Origin: Neoscytalidium dimidiatum
Lineage: Eukaryota > Ascomycota > Dothideomycetes > Botryosphaeriales > Botryosphaeriaceae
DNA: 64,000 bases
Assembly (NCBI GenBank): GCA_037367355.1
Contig: CM074698.1
Location: 2,852,001-2,916,000 of the forward strand
Direction: 5' to 3'
Within the stretch, counting starts at the first letter, position 1, and every line of letters starts with the position of its first letter. The notes below the pieces were generated by a model. It had not been told where the DNA came from, ran no database searches, and worked only from the letters and a program-made list of their open reading frames with translations. Position numbers and translations under genes: made by a program. This document shows, piece by piece, positions 35,695-45,198 of this stretch.

Positions 35695-36630
35695 CTACTG
35701 CTTCTTGAGCGCAGCATCCAAATGCCATTTCATAACCTTCTGGAACGCCGTCTTACCGTCCTTCTCAATGACGTCTCCGTGGCACGGAATCATGCGCTCA
35801 AAGTCCCAAGAGTTGATCCTCGCCATGCTTTCATTGAACGCGGGCCTATCAGCCTTGCTAGCACCATACCATAGGAACCTCCGGTGGCCAGTGGCCTCTC
35901 CTTTCAGGTTTGTGAAGTAAGAGAAGATCTTCGTAAGGATGCCTGAGGACGGGTCGATATTCGTCTTGCTGTGCTGCTCGGTCGCAGGCAGGTTAAAGAT
36001 CAGGTCCGCCTGGATGAGCGTGCGCGTAGGCTTGTGGTTGAAGACAATCTCCTTGTTGGTATGCGAGTGGACATACTCGTACTCGAATTCGGCATCGAAC
36101 TAATACCTATTAGCTGTCACGAATATGCAATTTGCCCAAGGATGAAACGCACCTCAGGATCGACCTTGATCTCGTGCTTTTTGCTGGCTTCGAAAACCAC
36201 CGCAAACGGCACGTTCTCATTGTTCTGATTCTTCCGCTTCTCAGGCAGACCCTCAGGACCCAACACCTTGGCGTTGGGGTATTCCTTGTACCAGGGTCCA
36301 AGGAAGATGTGATGCTCGTAGTCCAGAGCGGTAATATATTTCACTTCGCCCAGCGAGTCTACCTTCTTCTTGAGCTCCTCGGTAAGAGCAGTGGGGGAGA
36401 AAACGGCGACTGCGCCATTCTGCATGCGCACTGAGGTCATGTCAGCATCACTGCCACAGTGCAGTGGTCAAGGTGCAGCAAAATCAAAGCTCACCTATCG
36501 TGCCTCTTCCACCAATTTTGATGCGGCCAAAACGAAGGAAAGGTGCGGAGCTGGTGACAATGGTGCCGGGCACGACATCACGAATGACGGTGACTGCCTC
36601 GGGATTCGGCGGAATGAGTTTGGAGGTCAT
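35695..36630 (-). CDS. DUF4336 protein, metallo-beta-lactamase-like fold
   Basis: Protein of the DUF4336 family, widespread in moulds and without an agreed function; its fold resembles metallo-beta-lactamases. Exons 36495-36630, 36153-36430 and 35695-36099 splice in phase to 272 residues. Family features include FLRFGRIKIGGRGTIVRMQN at the start, ALDYEHHIFLGPWYKEYPNAK with a HH pair, VLGPEGLPEKR, TLIQADLIFNLPATEQ and INSWDFERMIPCHGDVIE. The HH pair, the ADL aspartate and the CHGD histidine occupy positions expected of metal ligands, but the full HxHxDH set is not present. It may be a degenerate or variant hydrolase (inference). No targeting signal is visible. Confidence 0.88.
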
Positions 36631-37523
36631 GGCGTGGATGCGCGTGTTGGAATATGAAGAGAATCGGATTTTTGGATTGGATTGCTAACTACAACGGTAG
36701 CGGCAGGCTACGGTCTCTGTATATATTCGACGCCGTCCCGGAACTGGGTTCTAGAGCATCCGAGTCATGGAAAGGCCTGGAACGGGGTTGGTTTGCAAGA
36801 GGGCCGGAGTTAAACATCATACATGACCAGGATTACGCGCGTAGCCGCGCCTATTCTGTAGCTAATTCGCCATGACGTATGGCGAATCTCCCTTGAGATC
36901 TCCGTTCAGGGGATCGCTTTGCTGAAGCATCATTCGGGATTTGTTTGTCAACAGGGTCTCGAGTACGAATTCGGCGGGTGGAAGCGAGCATGCAAGTCAG
37001 ACCGTTTGCAAAAACTCAAATTGCATCCGAAGGGGCCTTGTTCGCGGCGTCCCTGCGTCCGTCAGGTGCGGATTACTCAGACCCCCTACCACAAGCCCCC
37101 CGGCCGTAACTGCGCCCTTCGGCTATCAGACGACACAATCTTTCAAATCACCATTCGATTAATCAAGTATGTGACTTTACCGCGGCGCTTGTCGCCAAGC
37201 AACTATTTGCATTTTCATCCCGGCTCTCTCACGATGCATAGATCTCCGTGGTGTGAGCATTTTTGCCAGCACACCGTTCGCATCAAGGCTCCCAACGTCC
37301 AAGCTTAGCAACCACCATGCTGAAGGCGGTTTTTGCTGTTGGACAAGTCTAAATCCGTATGTTGCCTGCAACGTGGCTATGCCAAACAATGTGACTGCTG
37401 CTTTTTTCCGTCGCCTTCCTCTCAGGATGTCTGAGCCATTTGTTACACCCCCCCAAAAATGGTTGCTCGTGTGACCAGGCATTTTGTTTAATGTGTGCGC
37501 AGAGTGTCTCCTGCAGCGACACA
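36631..37523. other. Intergenic region upstream of the DUF4336 gene
   Basis: No gene recognised between the DUF4336 start and the Rrp45 stop. Small frames at 36919-37540 show no motifs. A TATATA sequence near 36720 may serve the DUF4336 promoter. Confidence 0.5.
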
Positions 37524-38519
37524 TCATCTCTCGTTCTCGGCACTGAGCTCAGCCATCAAGCCGCCAACATCTCTCCTCTTGGCGTCTTCTTCCAACTTGC
37601 TCTGGATGTACTTCGTGATGGCCTGCACTTTGCTCAGAGCAACGTTGTTGCACTGCAGGATTGCCAGAGGATCGACTGGTGTACCTCCATACTTCGCGAT
37701 CTGGCAAATCTCGCCGAATTTGTTCATCGTGATGATGATCTCGCCTTCCCGCACCTGCTCTTCCGCCGCCGTGGCATCCACGAGCATGATCTCTCCGTTA
37801 TTGTAATATGAGAAGGTGACGCATAGAGGATGGTGTAGGATTGACAGTGGAACCGGCTCACGCTCTCGGGGACTGAAGACAGTGACCTTCTCGCCCTCCA
37901 CTGCAATGTCTGGGCGACGGAAATGCTGCAATGCCGCGATAATGGCGATGCAGGAGGCGTCGATAAGGTTTCCATCGTGATCGAGGATATTTACGTCGGC
38001 TCGTACGGAAAAGCATTTTGCACCGGCAACGATACATAAGGATTCGGTGTCGAGTGCGCCGCTGCGGCGAATCGCTTTCTCGAGGATGCGTGAGAGAATG
38101 ACTTCAGCGTCCGTCTGCCTGTCTGTACGTTCAGTTAGGGTGTTTGCGGCCGGGAATCTGTTTTGCTATTTGGCGGCAGACGTACCGGCCTACTTCGAAG
38201 GCGGGCGAGGCCATGGGAGAGAATTCGGTGCTGATGTTGAAGACGCCATCGAACTTGCGGTCGGCTAATGGGGCTGTGACATCTGCGGAGACACGGACAA
38301 ATACTCTGAGGATTGGATCAGCAGAATGAATACCTCATGCTCGAGGTAAGCGCACCTTGTTTTGCCCATGCGCACATCGGCGACGCCGTACTCATCGCCG
38401 AATGAAAGTTCCAGCTCGCGAAAAGCATCGAAAGCGCGGCCATCCAGACGAATGTTTTCGCTGAGGGCTTGGAGGATGAATTCGCGCTCGTTGAGTGATA
38501 GCTCAGCTTCGCGAGGCAT
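37524..38519 (-). CDS. rrp45: Exosome complex subunit Rrp45 (RNase PH-like)
   Basis: Core-ring subunit of the RNA exosome, which processes and degrades RNA 3' to 5' in nucleus and cytoplasm. The ring itself is catalytically inactive in eukaryotes. Exons 38356-38519, 38186-38305 and 37524-38118 give 292 residues. Family features: MPREAELSLNEREFILQALS, then NIRLDGRAFDAFRELELSFG, VRADVNILDHDGNLIDASCI, LCVTFSYYNNGE and a C-terminal KYIQSKLEEDAKRR helix. The order of RNase PH domain 1 and 2 is intact and the length matches Rrp45 without the long PM/Scl-75 tail. The second acceptor (ACAG before 38118) was chosen because it restores RQTDAEVILSRIL. It is divergent from cwc15. Confidence 0.93.
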
Positions 38520-38730
38520 GTTTTCGGGCAAGTGACGGGGATGGAGCGTTGTTTGCGCAGCTCGTCCAAAACTTCTGGACCGCGGGCACACAGTGACGGA
38601 GCGCGTCTTGGCGCGTCGGTGAAATTAACGCCGATCATATTTCTTGGCGGCTCTTGCCCGTGCATTTCGCGGCAACGCGCAGAGCTTCCCATCGACGCCA
38701 ACGTCGCTCGCCCCATATCCACCGCACACC
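38520..38730. promoter_or_regulatory. Shared divergent promoter of rrp45 and cwc15
   Basis: Only 211 bp separate the two start codons, so both promoters must be packed here or overlap. No TATA box is visible, in keeping with housekeeping RNA-processing genes. The shared job of the two products makes joint control plausible. Confidence 0.6.
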
Positions 38731-39552
38731 ATGACGACAGCTCATAGGCCTACATTCGACCCCGTAAGCGCGAAGCCGCAGACTACGTCAAGTCATATCG
38801 CTAATAGTGTACCAGGCCCGCGGTAAGGATGCCCTCCGGGGGCCGGCCTACCACCAACGCCTACTTCCAGCGCATATGACCCTCAAGACTCGCCAGCCGG
38901 GTCAGGGCGGTGTCGCTGATGAGCAGCGAGATCTCCGCGCTGAGCTTCTCAAGGCTGAGGCTGCTCACTTCGCTAAGAAGAACGGCGTCCCGGCTCTCAA
39001 GGACCAAGGCGATAACGATACTCCTACCACCTCGAAGCGGCTACTGGAAGACGCACCTGCCGACGACGAAGCAGATGAGGACGAATCACCAGAAGTCAAA
39101 CGAAGACGTCTCATATTAGAAGAAGCACGCGATGTGGATGCAGACTCAGACGGATCGAGCAGCGAAAGTAGTGAAGAGGAAGAAGATGACGATGACGATG
39201 ATGACGAGGACGCCGAACTGATGCGTGAATTGGAGAAAATCAAGCGGGAAAGGGCCGAGCAAAAGGCTAAGGAAGAGGCTGAGAAGGCTGCCCAGGAGCA
39301 GGAGGCAAGGGAGTATGAGATCGCACGCGGCAATCCGCTTCTGAACCCCAAGGATTTCAACGTCAAGCGCCGCTGGGATGATGATGTGGTTTTCAAGAAT
39401 CAAGCACGAGGAACGGACGACAAGAAGCCGAAGGAGTTCGTCAACGACCTTCTGCGTTCCGACTTCCACAAACGATTCATGGTGAGTTTTCTCCGACTCT
39501 GGAAAATATCGATAGATGCTAATCAGGCGTGTAGAGCCGCTATGTGCGGTAG
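38731..39552 (+). CDS. cwc15: Spliceosome NTC-associated factor Cwc15
   Basis: Small intrinsically disordered protein of the Prp19/NTC-associated complex in the active spliceosome. Three exons, 38731-38763, 38816-39481 and 39535-39552, give 238 residues. The N-terminus, MTTAHRPTFDP joined to ARGKDALRGPAYHQ, is the hallmark of the family, as are LPAHMTLKTRQPGQGG and DLRAELLKAEAAHFAKK. The centre has an acidic stretch (EEEEDDDDDDDEDAEL) and a charged coiled coil. The C-terminus NPLLNPKDFNVKRRWDDDVVF and FHKRFM-SRYVR is canonical. The last exon encodes only SRYVR, which is conserved in the family and confirms the splice. Confidence 0.95.
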
Positions 39553-40309
39553 ATCCACCTGTTATGCACACACGTGTAATTTGGCGAGATGAGAGGCGTT
39601 CAGGCTATTCTGCATTTGAGGCGTTCAAGGCAGGTCTCCCGGTGGCTGTGTCCGGTAATCAGGGCACGAGCCACACTTTCAGCTGAACAAGGGTCACCCG
39701 ATGATGTAACAGCGCTGCCCCTCACCTGTTCAGCCCTCTTCCGCGTTATCAGCGATCGACAATTGCTCTGATGAAAACATTCTGAATAGCGATAGCCCTG
39801 TTGGATTGGAATGGCTCAAGGCTCGCGAATTGTATTGCCTGAAGCACGCCTTCATCGTCATGGCGCACTCAAACCACCGCGGGAACCCCTCATTCTCATG
39901 AAGATGGTTCGGCCAGGCCGGAACCACACAAGCGCGGATGGCGTCCGGAACCATAAACTTGGCAATTTCTGGCATTCAGCAAGGACAGGGTAAATGCGGG
40001 GATACACGGCGTCAAGCTAGCTGAAAGCTATCCAACGGACGACCGTGCCTTGCACCATGTGGCTTTCTAGACTCTATTGCGCGAATGGCCATGTCCCAGA
40101 ATTTTAACACAATCCTAGCTGAGTTGCGTATGCTTTTACCCGATACGTGTGACATACCTGCGTCTGATCGAGATCCAGCCTTTGTATAAATTCCTTGCTG
40201 CTTCTCTGCTTCGTGTACTACTTTCCTTCCATCTCCCAACGCAACACAATCTTATATATTAAACATACACCGTTGTTACCGCTCTTCACCACCACCACCA
40301 ACAACAACA
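39553..40309. other. Promoter region of the Ddr48-like gene
   Basis: No gene. Two CCCCT stress-response elements occur at 39718-39722 and 39886-39890, and a TATAAA box at 40185-40190, 120 bp before the ATG. The leader just before the ATG is a CACCACCA/ACAACAACA run with no G, typical of highly translated fungal mRNAs. This fits a stress-induced gene. Confidence 0.5.
40185..40190 (+). promoter_or_regulatory. TATA box of the Ddr48-like gene
   Basis: TATAAA 120 bp upstream of the start codon, in the right place for a core promoter. A second A/T-rich stretch (TATATATTAAA) lies nearer the leader at about 40252-40262. Confidence 0.55.
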
Positions 40310-41316
40310 ATGGTATGAAATACATGTTCAGTACATCTGTTTGCGAATGCTAACCTTTCCAACCAGTCTGACAGCTACGACAATGAGCGCTACGGGTCCG
40401 GCACCACTAGCGGCGTCGGTTTCGGCAACAAGACCTCCAGCGGCGGTGGCTTTGGTGATGACTACGACAACTCAGGTCTCCGGACCGATAGCCACGGCAA
40501 CAGAGATGCCTACTCCGGCGGTAGAAACGAGTACGGCTCGGGCACAACCGGCGGCGCCGGGTTTGGCAACAAGTCTTCCGGCGGCGGTCTCGGCGACAAC
40601 TACGACAACTCCGGACTGAGGACGGGCTCGTCGGGAGACACGAACGCTTACTCGGGCAGCTCGGGGTACGGCAGCGGAACGACCGGTGGTGCTGGATATG
40701 GTAACAAGACTGGAAGCCGTGGTGAGGGGAAGAGCGGTATGTTGCACGCCTTTCCCATCGTTGGACTGAGTAATGTACTGATTACTTACGGATAGACTCG
40801 ACCATCGGCAAGATTATTGAGAAGGCCGGCGACGTCCTGAAGAGCGACAAGATTGAAGAGAAGGGTCGTGACAAGCGCGAGGCTGCTGGCTTCGGCCGCG
40901 ACAACGATGACAGCTATGGCTCCAGCCGTCGGGACAATGACACCTCGTACGGCTCCAGCCGTAGGGATGACGATACTAGCTACGGCTCAAGCCGTCGCGA
41001 TGAGGATACCTCGTACGGCTCCAGTAACCGTCGCGACAATGACACCTTCGGCTCCAGCGGCCGTAGCAACGATGATTCATTCGGCTCCAGCGGCCGTGGC
41101 ACTGACTCTGGCTTCGGATCGGGCCGTCGCGACAATGATGACTCCTATGGATCGTCCCGCCGTGGCGATGATGATAGCTATGGCTCCAGCAACCGCCGTG
41201 ATGAGGGCTTCGGCCGGTCTGACAGGGATACCACTGGCGGATACGGATCCAGCGAGAGGACGGGCTATGGCCAGGATACCAGCTACGGTGGTTCTAGCGG
41301 GAGGGACAACTATTAA
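40310..41316 (+). CDS. Ddr48-like Gly/Ser-rich stress protein
   Basis: Hydrophilic repeat protein resembling Ddr48-type stress proteins. Exon 1 is the ATG alone (40310-40312); exons 40367-40736 and 40796-41316 complete 297 residues. Residues 10-124 hold two and a half copies of a 45-47-residue repeat beginning YGSGTT and containing GFGNK and DNSGLR. A short linker at about 125-155 (STIGKIIEKAGDVLKSDKIE) looks helical and CsbD-like. The rest is about nine degenerate units of DDSYGSSRR type. There is no signal peptide or membrane segment. In related genes expression rises under stress; here the two STRE-like CCCCT sites and the TATA box agree. The exact biochemical role of the family is unsettled. 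The naming rests on repeat style, so orthology to yeast DDR48 is not certain. Confidence 0.8.
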
Positions 41317-42256
41317 GTGTTCGGGTGGAGAGTGCTGATGCTAGGAAAATGTCTGAGTTAAACATCTTAATGTATCTGACTTCCAAAATGGAAAAGTGCG
41401 AGTGCGGAATTAGTATGCTGAATGCGAGATATCTTCTGGTATCAAGGACTTCACTTCTCAGTCTTGCCTCAGTATCCTTTCTTACAATCAAGAAATCTTA
41501 TCAAGCAAGGGAAATAGTGAGATGCTCCAAGAGGATATACACCATAGCCATTCCTATCTCCCCCTCGCCTTTATGGCGTTACACTCTTTCACCCTACCTC
41601 ACTCAAATTCCTTCCACCTTTACCAATCCACGCGGATGTACTCATTCCTCCATTCGCTCCGTCTCCCGCGAAAGGCAAAGGATATAGAAAGAATTTACTA
41701 ATCTGATGCACGGACTCGTTGGTCCACTTGGTCTCCCATCGCATTTTCACCCCACTTACTCAATCATCACCGTATGGATTTTGAACTCCTCTACTTGCCC
41801 CTGAACATTAGATTGATTCGTCCAAAAGAAATATTCCTCGAAGATGCATTATGATACCTGCGGACAGATAAAACCATCACTTCTTACGTTCTATTTCTTC
41901 CTTTTCTCTTTTCTTTCTTGTTTCGAGGCATTCTCGGACTCGGGAAAGTGCAAATCATGCTTATTAGACGAAAAGACATGGGCACCATAGAAGTTTGAAA
42001 GATCAACCTTCGCATGCTCCGAGAAAGGGCACCACGAAAATCCTCCACCAAGATGAAGGCAAGGAGAGATGAGTCGGGGAGAGGCCATGACTCCGTCGAG
42101 GTCTACTACTTGCATCCCGCACGCACCCACGTACGAGCACAAATGTCAAATTTTCAGCCAATCTCATTTTCTTTTTCCAGTCTCACTCTTACCATTCAAA
42201 CTCATCTTACACGTCCATACCACATCCCGTAACTCACCGCATATCCCTTCGCTCTC
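41317..42256. other. Convergent 3' flanks
   Basis: Between the stops of the Ddr48-like gene and the permease gene. A/T-richer than average, with pyrimidine stretches at 41560-41900. No gene recognised. Confidence 0.5.
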
Positions 42257-43775
42257 TCAGCCGATCATGACATTCCAAGCCCTCCTATACCACGGCAACT
42301 TTGGCGACGGATTCGCCGCCTCCGCTTCCTTCTCCCTCCGATCCTCCTCGTCGAAGTAAAACGCAGGCTTGAAGTCCATGTCCTTGGGCTTGACGATCTT
42401 GGTCTTGAACCAGAACTGCAAAAAAAAAGAAGAAAAACACACATTAGCTACCCAGCCGCCTCCAACACTTCACCATGCCCACGAACTCACCTTATATCCC
42501 ACATAATCCAGAATGAACAACGGCACGCTCAAATACGTCGAGAAGAAGCCTTCGGCCGTCGGCGACCCGCCGAAGGGATAGAGCGCGAAATACAGCTCCG
42601 CGGCCAGGAACACGAAGATCAGGAGCAATCCGAAATACTGGCCCCACGGACTGGCGCGGTTGTAGAAGGGGAGCGAATGGTAGTCGATGCCCTGGGACTT
42701 CAGGCCGGCGCGGAAGCGGATATGCGAGAGGTAGATAAGGCCCCAGTTCATGAAGGAGGAGACGCCGACCTGTCGAACGACCCGTCAGCAAACCGATCAA
42801 CGCGCGCTTTGAAAGTGGAGACGATGGAAGGCGCCAAGCAAGCTTACCAAGCTCGAGAACCACCCGTACACCACCGTTGCGGTGTCGTTGCAGTTTAAGT
42901 ACGTCAACCCGCCGCCGAGGATCCCGCTCGCCAGCAGCGCCACCACCGGCCTGCCCTTCCGATCCTTCTTCCCGAACAGCCCGTGAATGATACCCAAATC
43001 CGACATGCTCGTCAGCGCCCTGCTCGCTACGTAAAAGCTCGTGACGCCGCAGCTCAGCACCGTCAAGAAGACGAGCGCGTTGAGTAAGTGCGCGAGCGCA
43101 GGTTGGCCACCGCGCTTGACGGCGATGATGAACGGCGACGCGAGGGTGCCCTCTGCATTATTCAAGTCCGGATCATCGTAGGGCATGCACATGCCGACCA
43201 GCCAGATGTTGACCACATAGAACAAAAACATACGCCAGAACAGAGGCTGGATGCTGCGCTTGACAGTGCGGCGGGGCTGCTGCATCTCACCAGCCGTGAT
43301 TGCGAGCCAGCCGGCTATCCGATATCTCGTCAGCACCAGATGCCCCCTCCTTAAAGGCTCCTGGAGAGTGAGAAAGGCGTACCAGAAGTGCAGCTGAACG
43401 CCGCCTGCACCAACGCCCTGCTAATCCCCTTGACGCCATTCCTAAACGCGCCTGGATTCTTCCAGTACGTGAACACCAGCGGTCCGCCAGTCGCCGGCAC
43501 GCCGCCGCTCGCCATGATGAACATGAAGCACATGCATCCGACGATAGCCGTGACCTTGATCAAGCTACCCACTACCTCCGCGTGCCCGTAGATGCGGACC
43601 GCAAAGATGTTCGGTAAGGCCGAGCCTACCAGGAAGATGGTAATGTATGCCGCGATGGGGAAGTCGCGGGCCGCCTCCCAGTACTGGAGGACGGAGATGC
43701 AGGCAATGACTTCGGCAGGGACTGTGGAAAACGCTCATTATCAGCAACTGAATCACTGATTCACCTTGCCTTACG

Positions 43776-43823
<48 letters not shown>

Positions 43824-44341
43824 CAAAACAGGAAGGAATAGCAGGGGGTGACCTCGATAGGAAAAAGGACTGAAAAATGGACCGGGAAAGAAAGGAAAAA
43901 CCCACTGATCATGACCCAGCTGAACCAAAAATTCATCCCCATCGCGAACGCCGCGGCCTGATCGACGTACTCCATGCACTGGCGGATGTACCCGCCGTGC
44001 ACCGGCTTGTAGCACGTCATCTCGCCGATGCTCATGAACTCGATGTAGATGGCCAGCGCCACCAGGCCGTAGGCGACGACGCAGGCCCCCGGCCCGCCCA
44101 TGGCCAGCGCCGTGCCGGTGCCGACCCAGAGCCCCGTGCCGATGCCGCCGCCCAGCGAGAGCATGATGACCTGCCGCGGCGTCAGCGAGCGCGACCAGCC
44201 CCGGTCGTCGCGTTCGAGCTCGGCCGTCGTGCCGGCCTCGACGTCCGAGGAGGGGTAGTCGGGCGCCGTCTCAACGATCGCGGCGGATTTGACGTCGTCG
44301 GCGGCCGCCGCAGCCGGCTCCTTGGTGAGTTCGTCCGGCAT
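42257..44341 (-). CDS. Amino-acid permease (APC superfamily, yeast amino-acid transporter type)
   Basis: Proton-coupled plasma-membrane amino-acid transporter. Five exons on the minus strand: 43906-44341, 43383-43721, 42848-43314, 42491-42769 and 42257-42415, giving 559 residues in phase. The first helix carries the substrate-binding motif SLGGGIGTGLWVGTG, followed by GPGACVVAYGLVALAIYIEF and CMEYVDQAAAFAMGMNFWFSW, all typical of PF00324. About 12 hydrophobic segments can be counted. GWLAITAGEMQQPRRTVKRS is the conserved loop after helix 6, and both tails are hydrophilic and probably cytosolic. Intron 1 contains a (CA)21 microsatellite. The start is taken at MPDELTKE; an upstream in-frame ATG would add a non-conserved 45 residues. 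Substrate specificity cannot be inferred. Confidence 0.9.
43779..43820. repeat. (CA)21 microsatellite in permease intron 1
   Basis: Perfect CA dinucleotide tract of 42 bp inside the permease's first intron, followed by AAACAAAACA. Likely length-polymorphic between strains. Confidence 0.95.
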
Positions 44342-45198
44342 GACTGTTGTTCGCGCGTCTGGTGACGCCTGGTCTGAGAGTCTACAGGACACGCCGGAAA
44401 AGATGGTAGGCGTCGAGGTTCTGGGGTTGAAATTTTGGAAGAGAATGGACGAAATAAAGTCCCGAACCGGAAGCACCTCTGCAGAATAAAGGAAAGAAGA
44501 TCGAGAGGTATGTATATATTAGCCATTATGTATGTTAGACAAGAAGTACAAATGGTTAGGAAAGTAAGAAGCCGAAGTTCCCCTCCCAGTACCACCATAT
44601 TGATTGGGTGTGAGCTGATAGCTGATCTCCGAAGGCATGCTTGTCCGGATATTCCGATAAGCCGTAGCCAAGGATATAAATGGCTTGGTTTAGGCCAAGC
44701 GCATTGCTTGAGGGACGCCTTTCTTGCTTGTTAGGTTGCGGCGCCCGTTGGAGCAGTTGAGAGCGCTGCAGGTCGTTGCGCGGCCCGAACGCCAGCTGTT
44801 TATCCAACCCATGCGTCCTTGGCGAGCCAAGAGTGGGTGGGATTCGCGTCACTCCCCCGAGATAAGATACCAAGCAATTCCTCCAGCTGATATCGTACCT
44901 GCAACTCCGGAAGTTCTTTTACGCTGTCACTCCTGGCGGGAGTACATGTGCGGATTTCTGAAATCTCAGCCGATCAAGAATCGCGATAATCAGGTATCCA
45001 TCACCTTAAGAGCTGCAAGTCGTCGCCAAGCTGCATCTACTAGGTGTGTCGAATCGTAGGCCTCTCCCCCCTCATTTTAATCAGCGTCCCCCAAAAGTAC
45101 GTCAGACGACCAGGAAAAATATTCTTGAAATCCCTCCAACGCGCGGGCAATTGTGCGGGGTCACTCCCAGACCTCGTGTTCACAACGAAATTTGGATA
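44342..45198. other. Intergenic region upstream of the permease
   Basis: No gene seen. Should contain the permease promoter (minus strand) and the 3' end of the lipase gene. TATATATT near 44513 could act as the permease TATA element. Confidence 0.5.
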
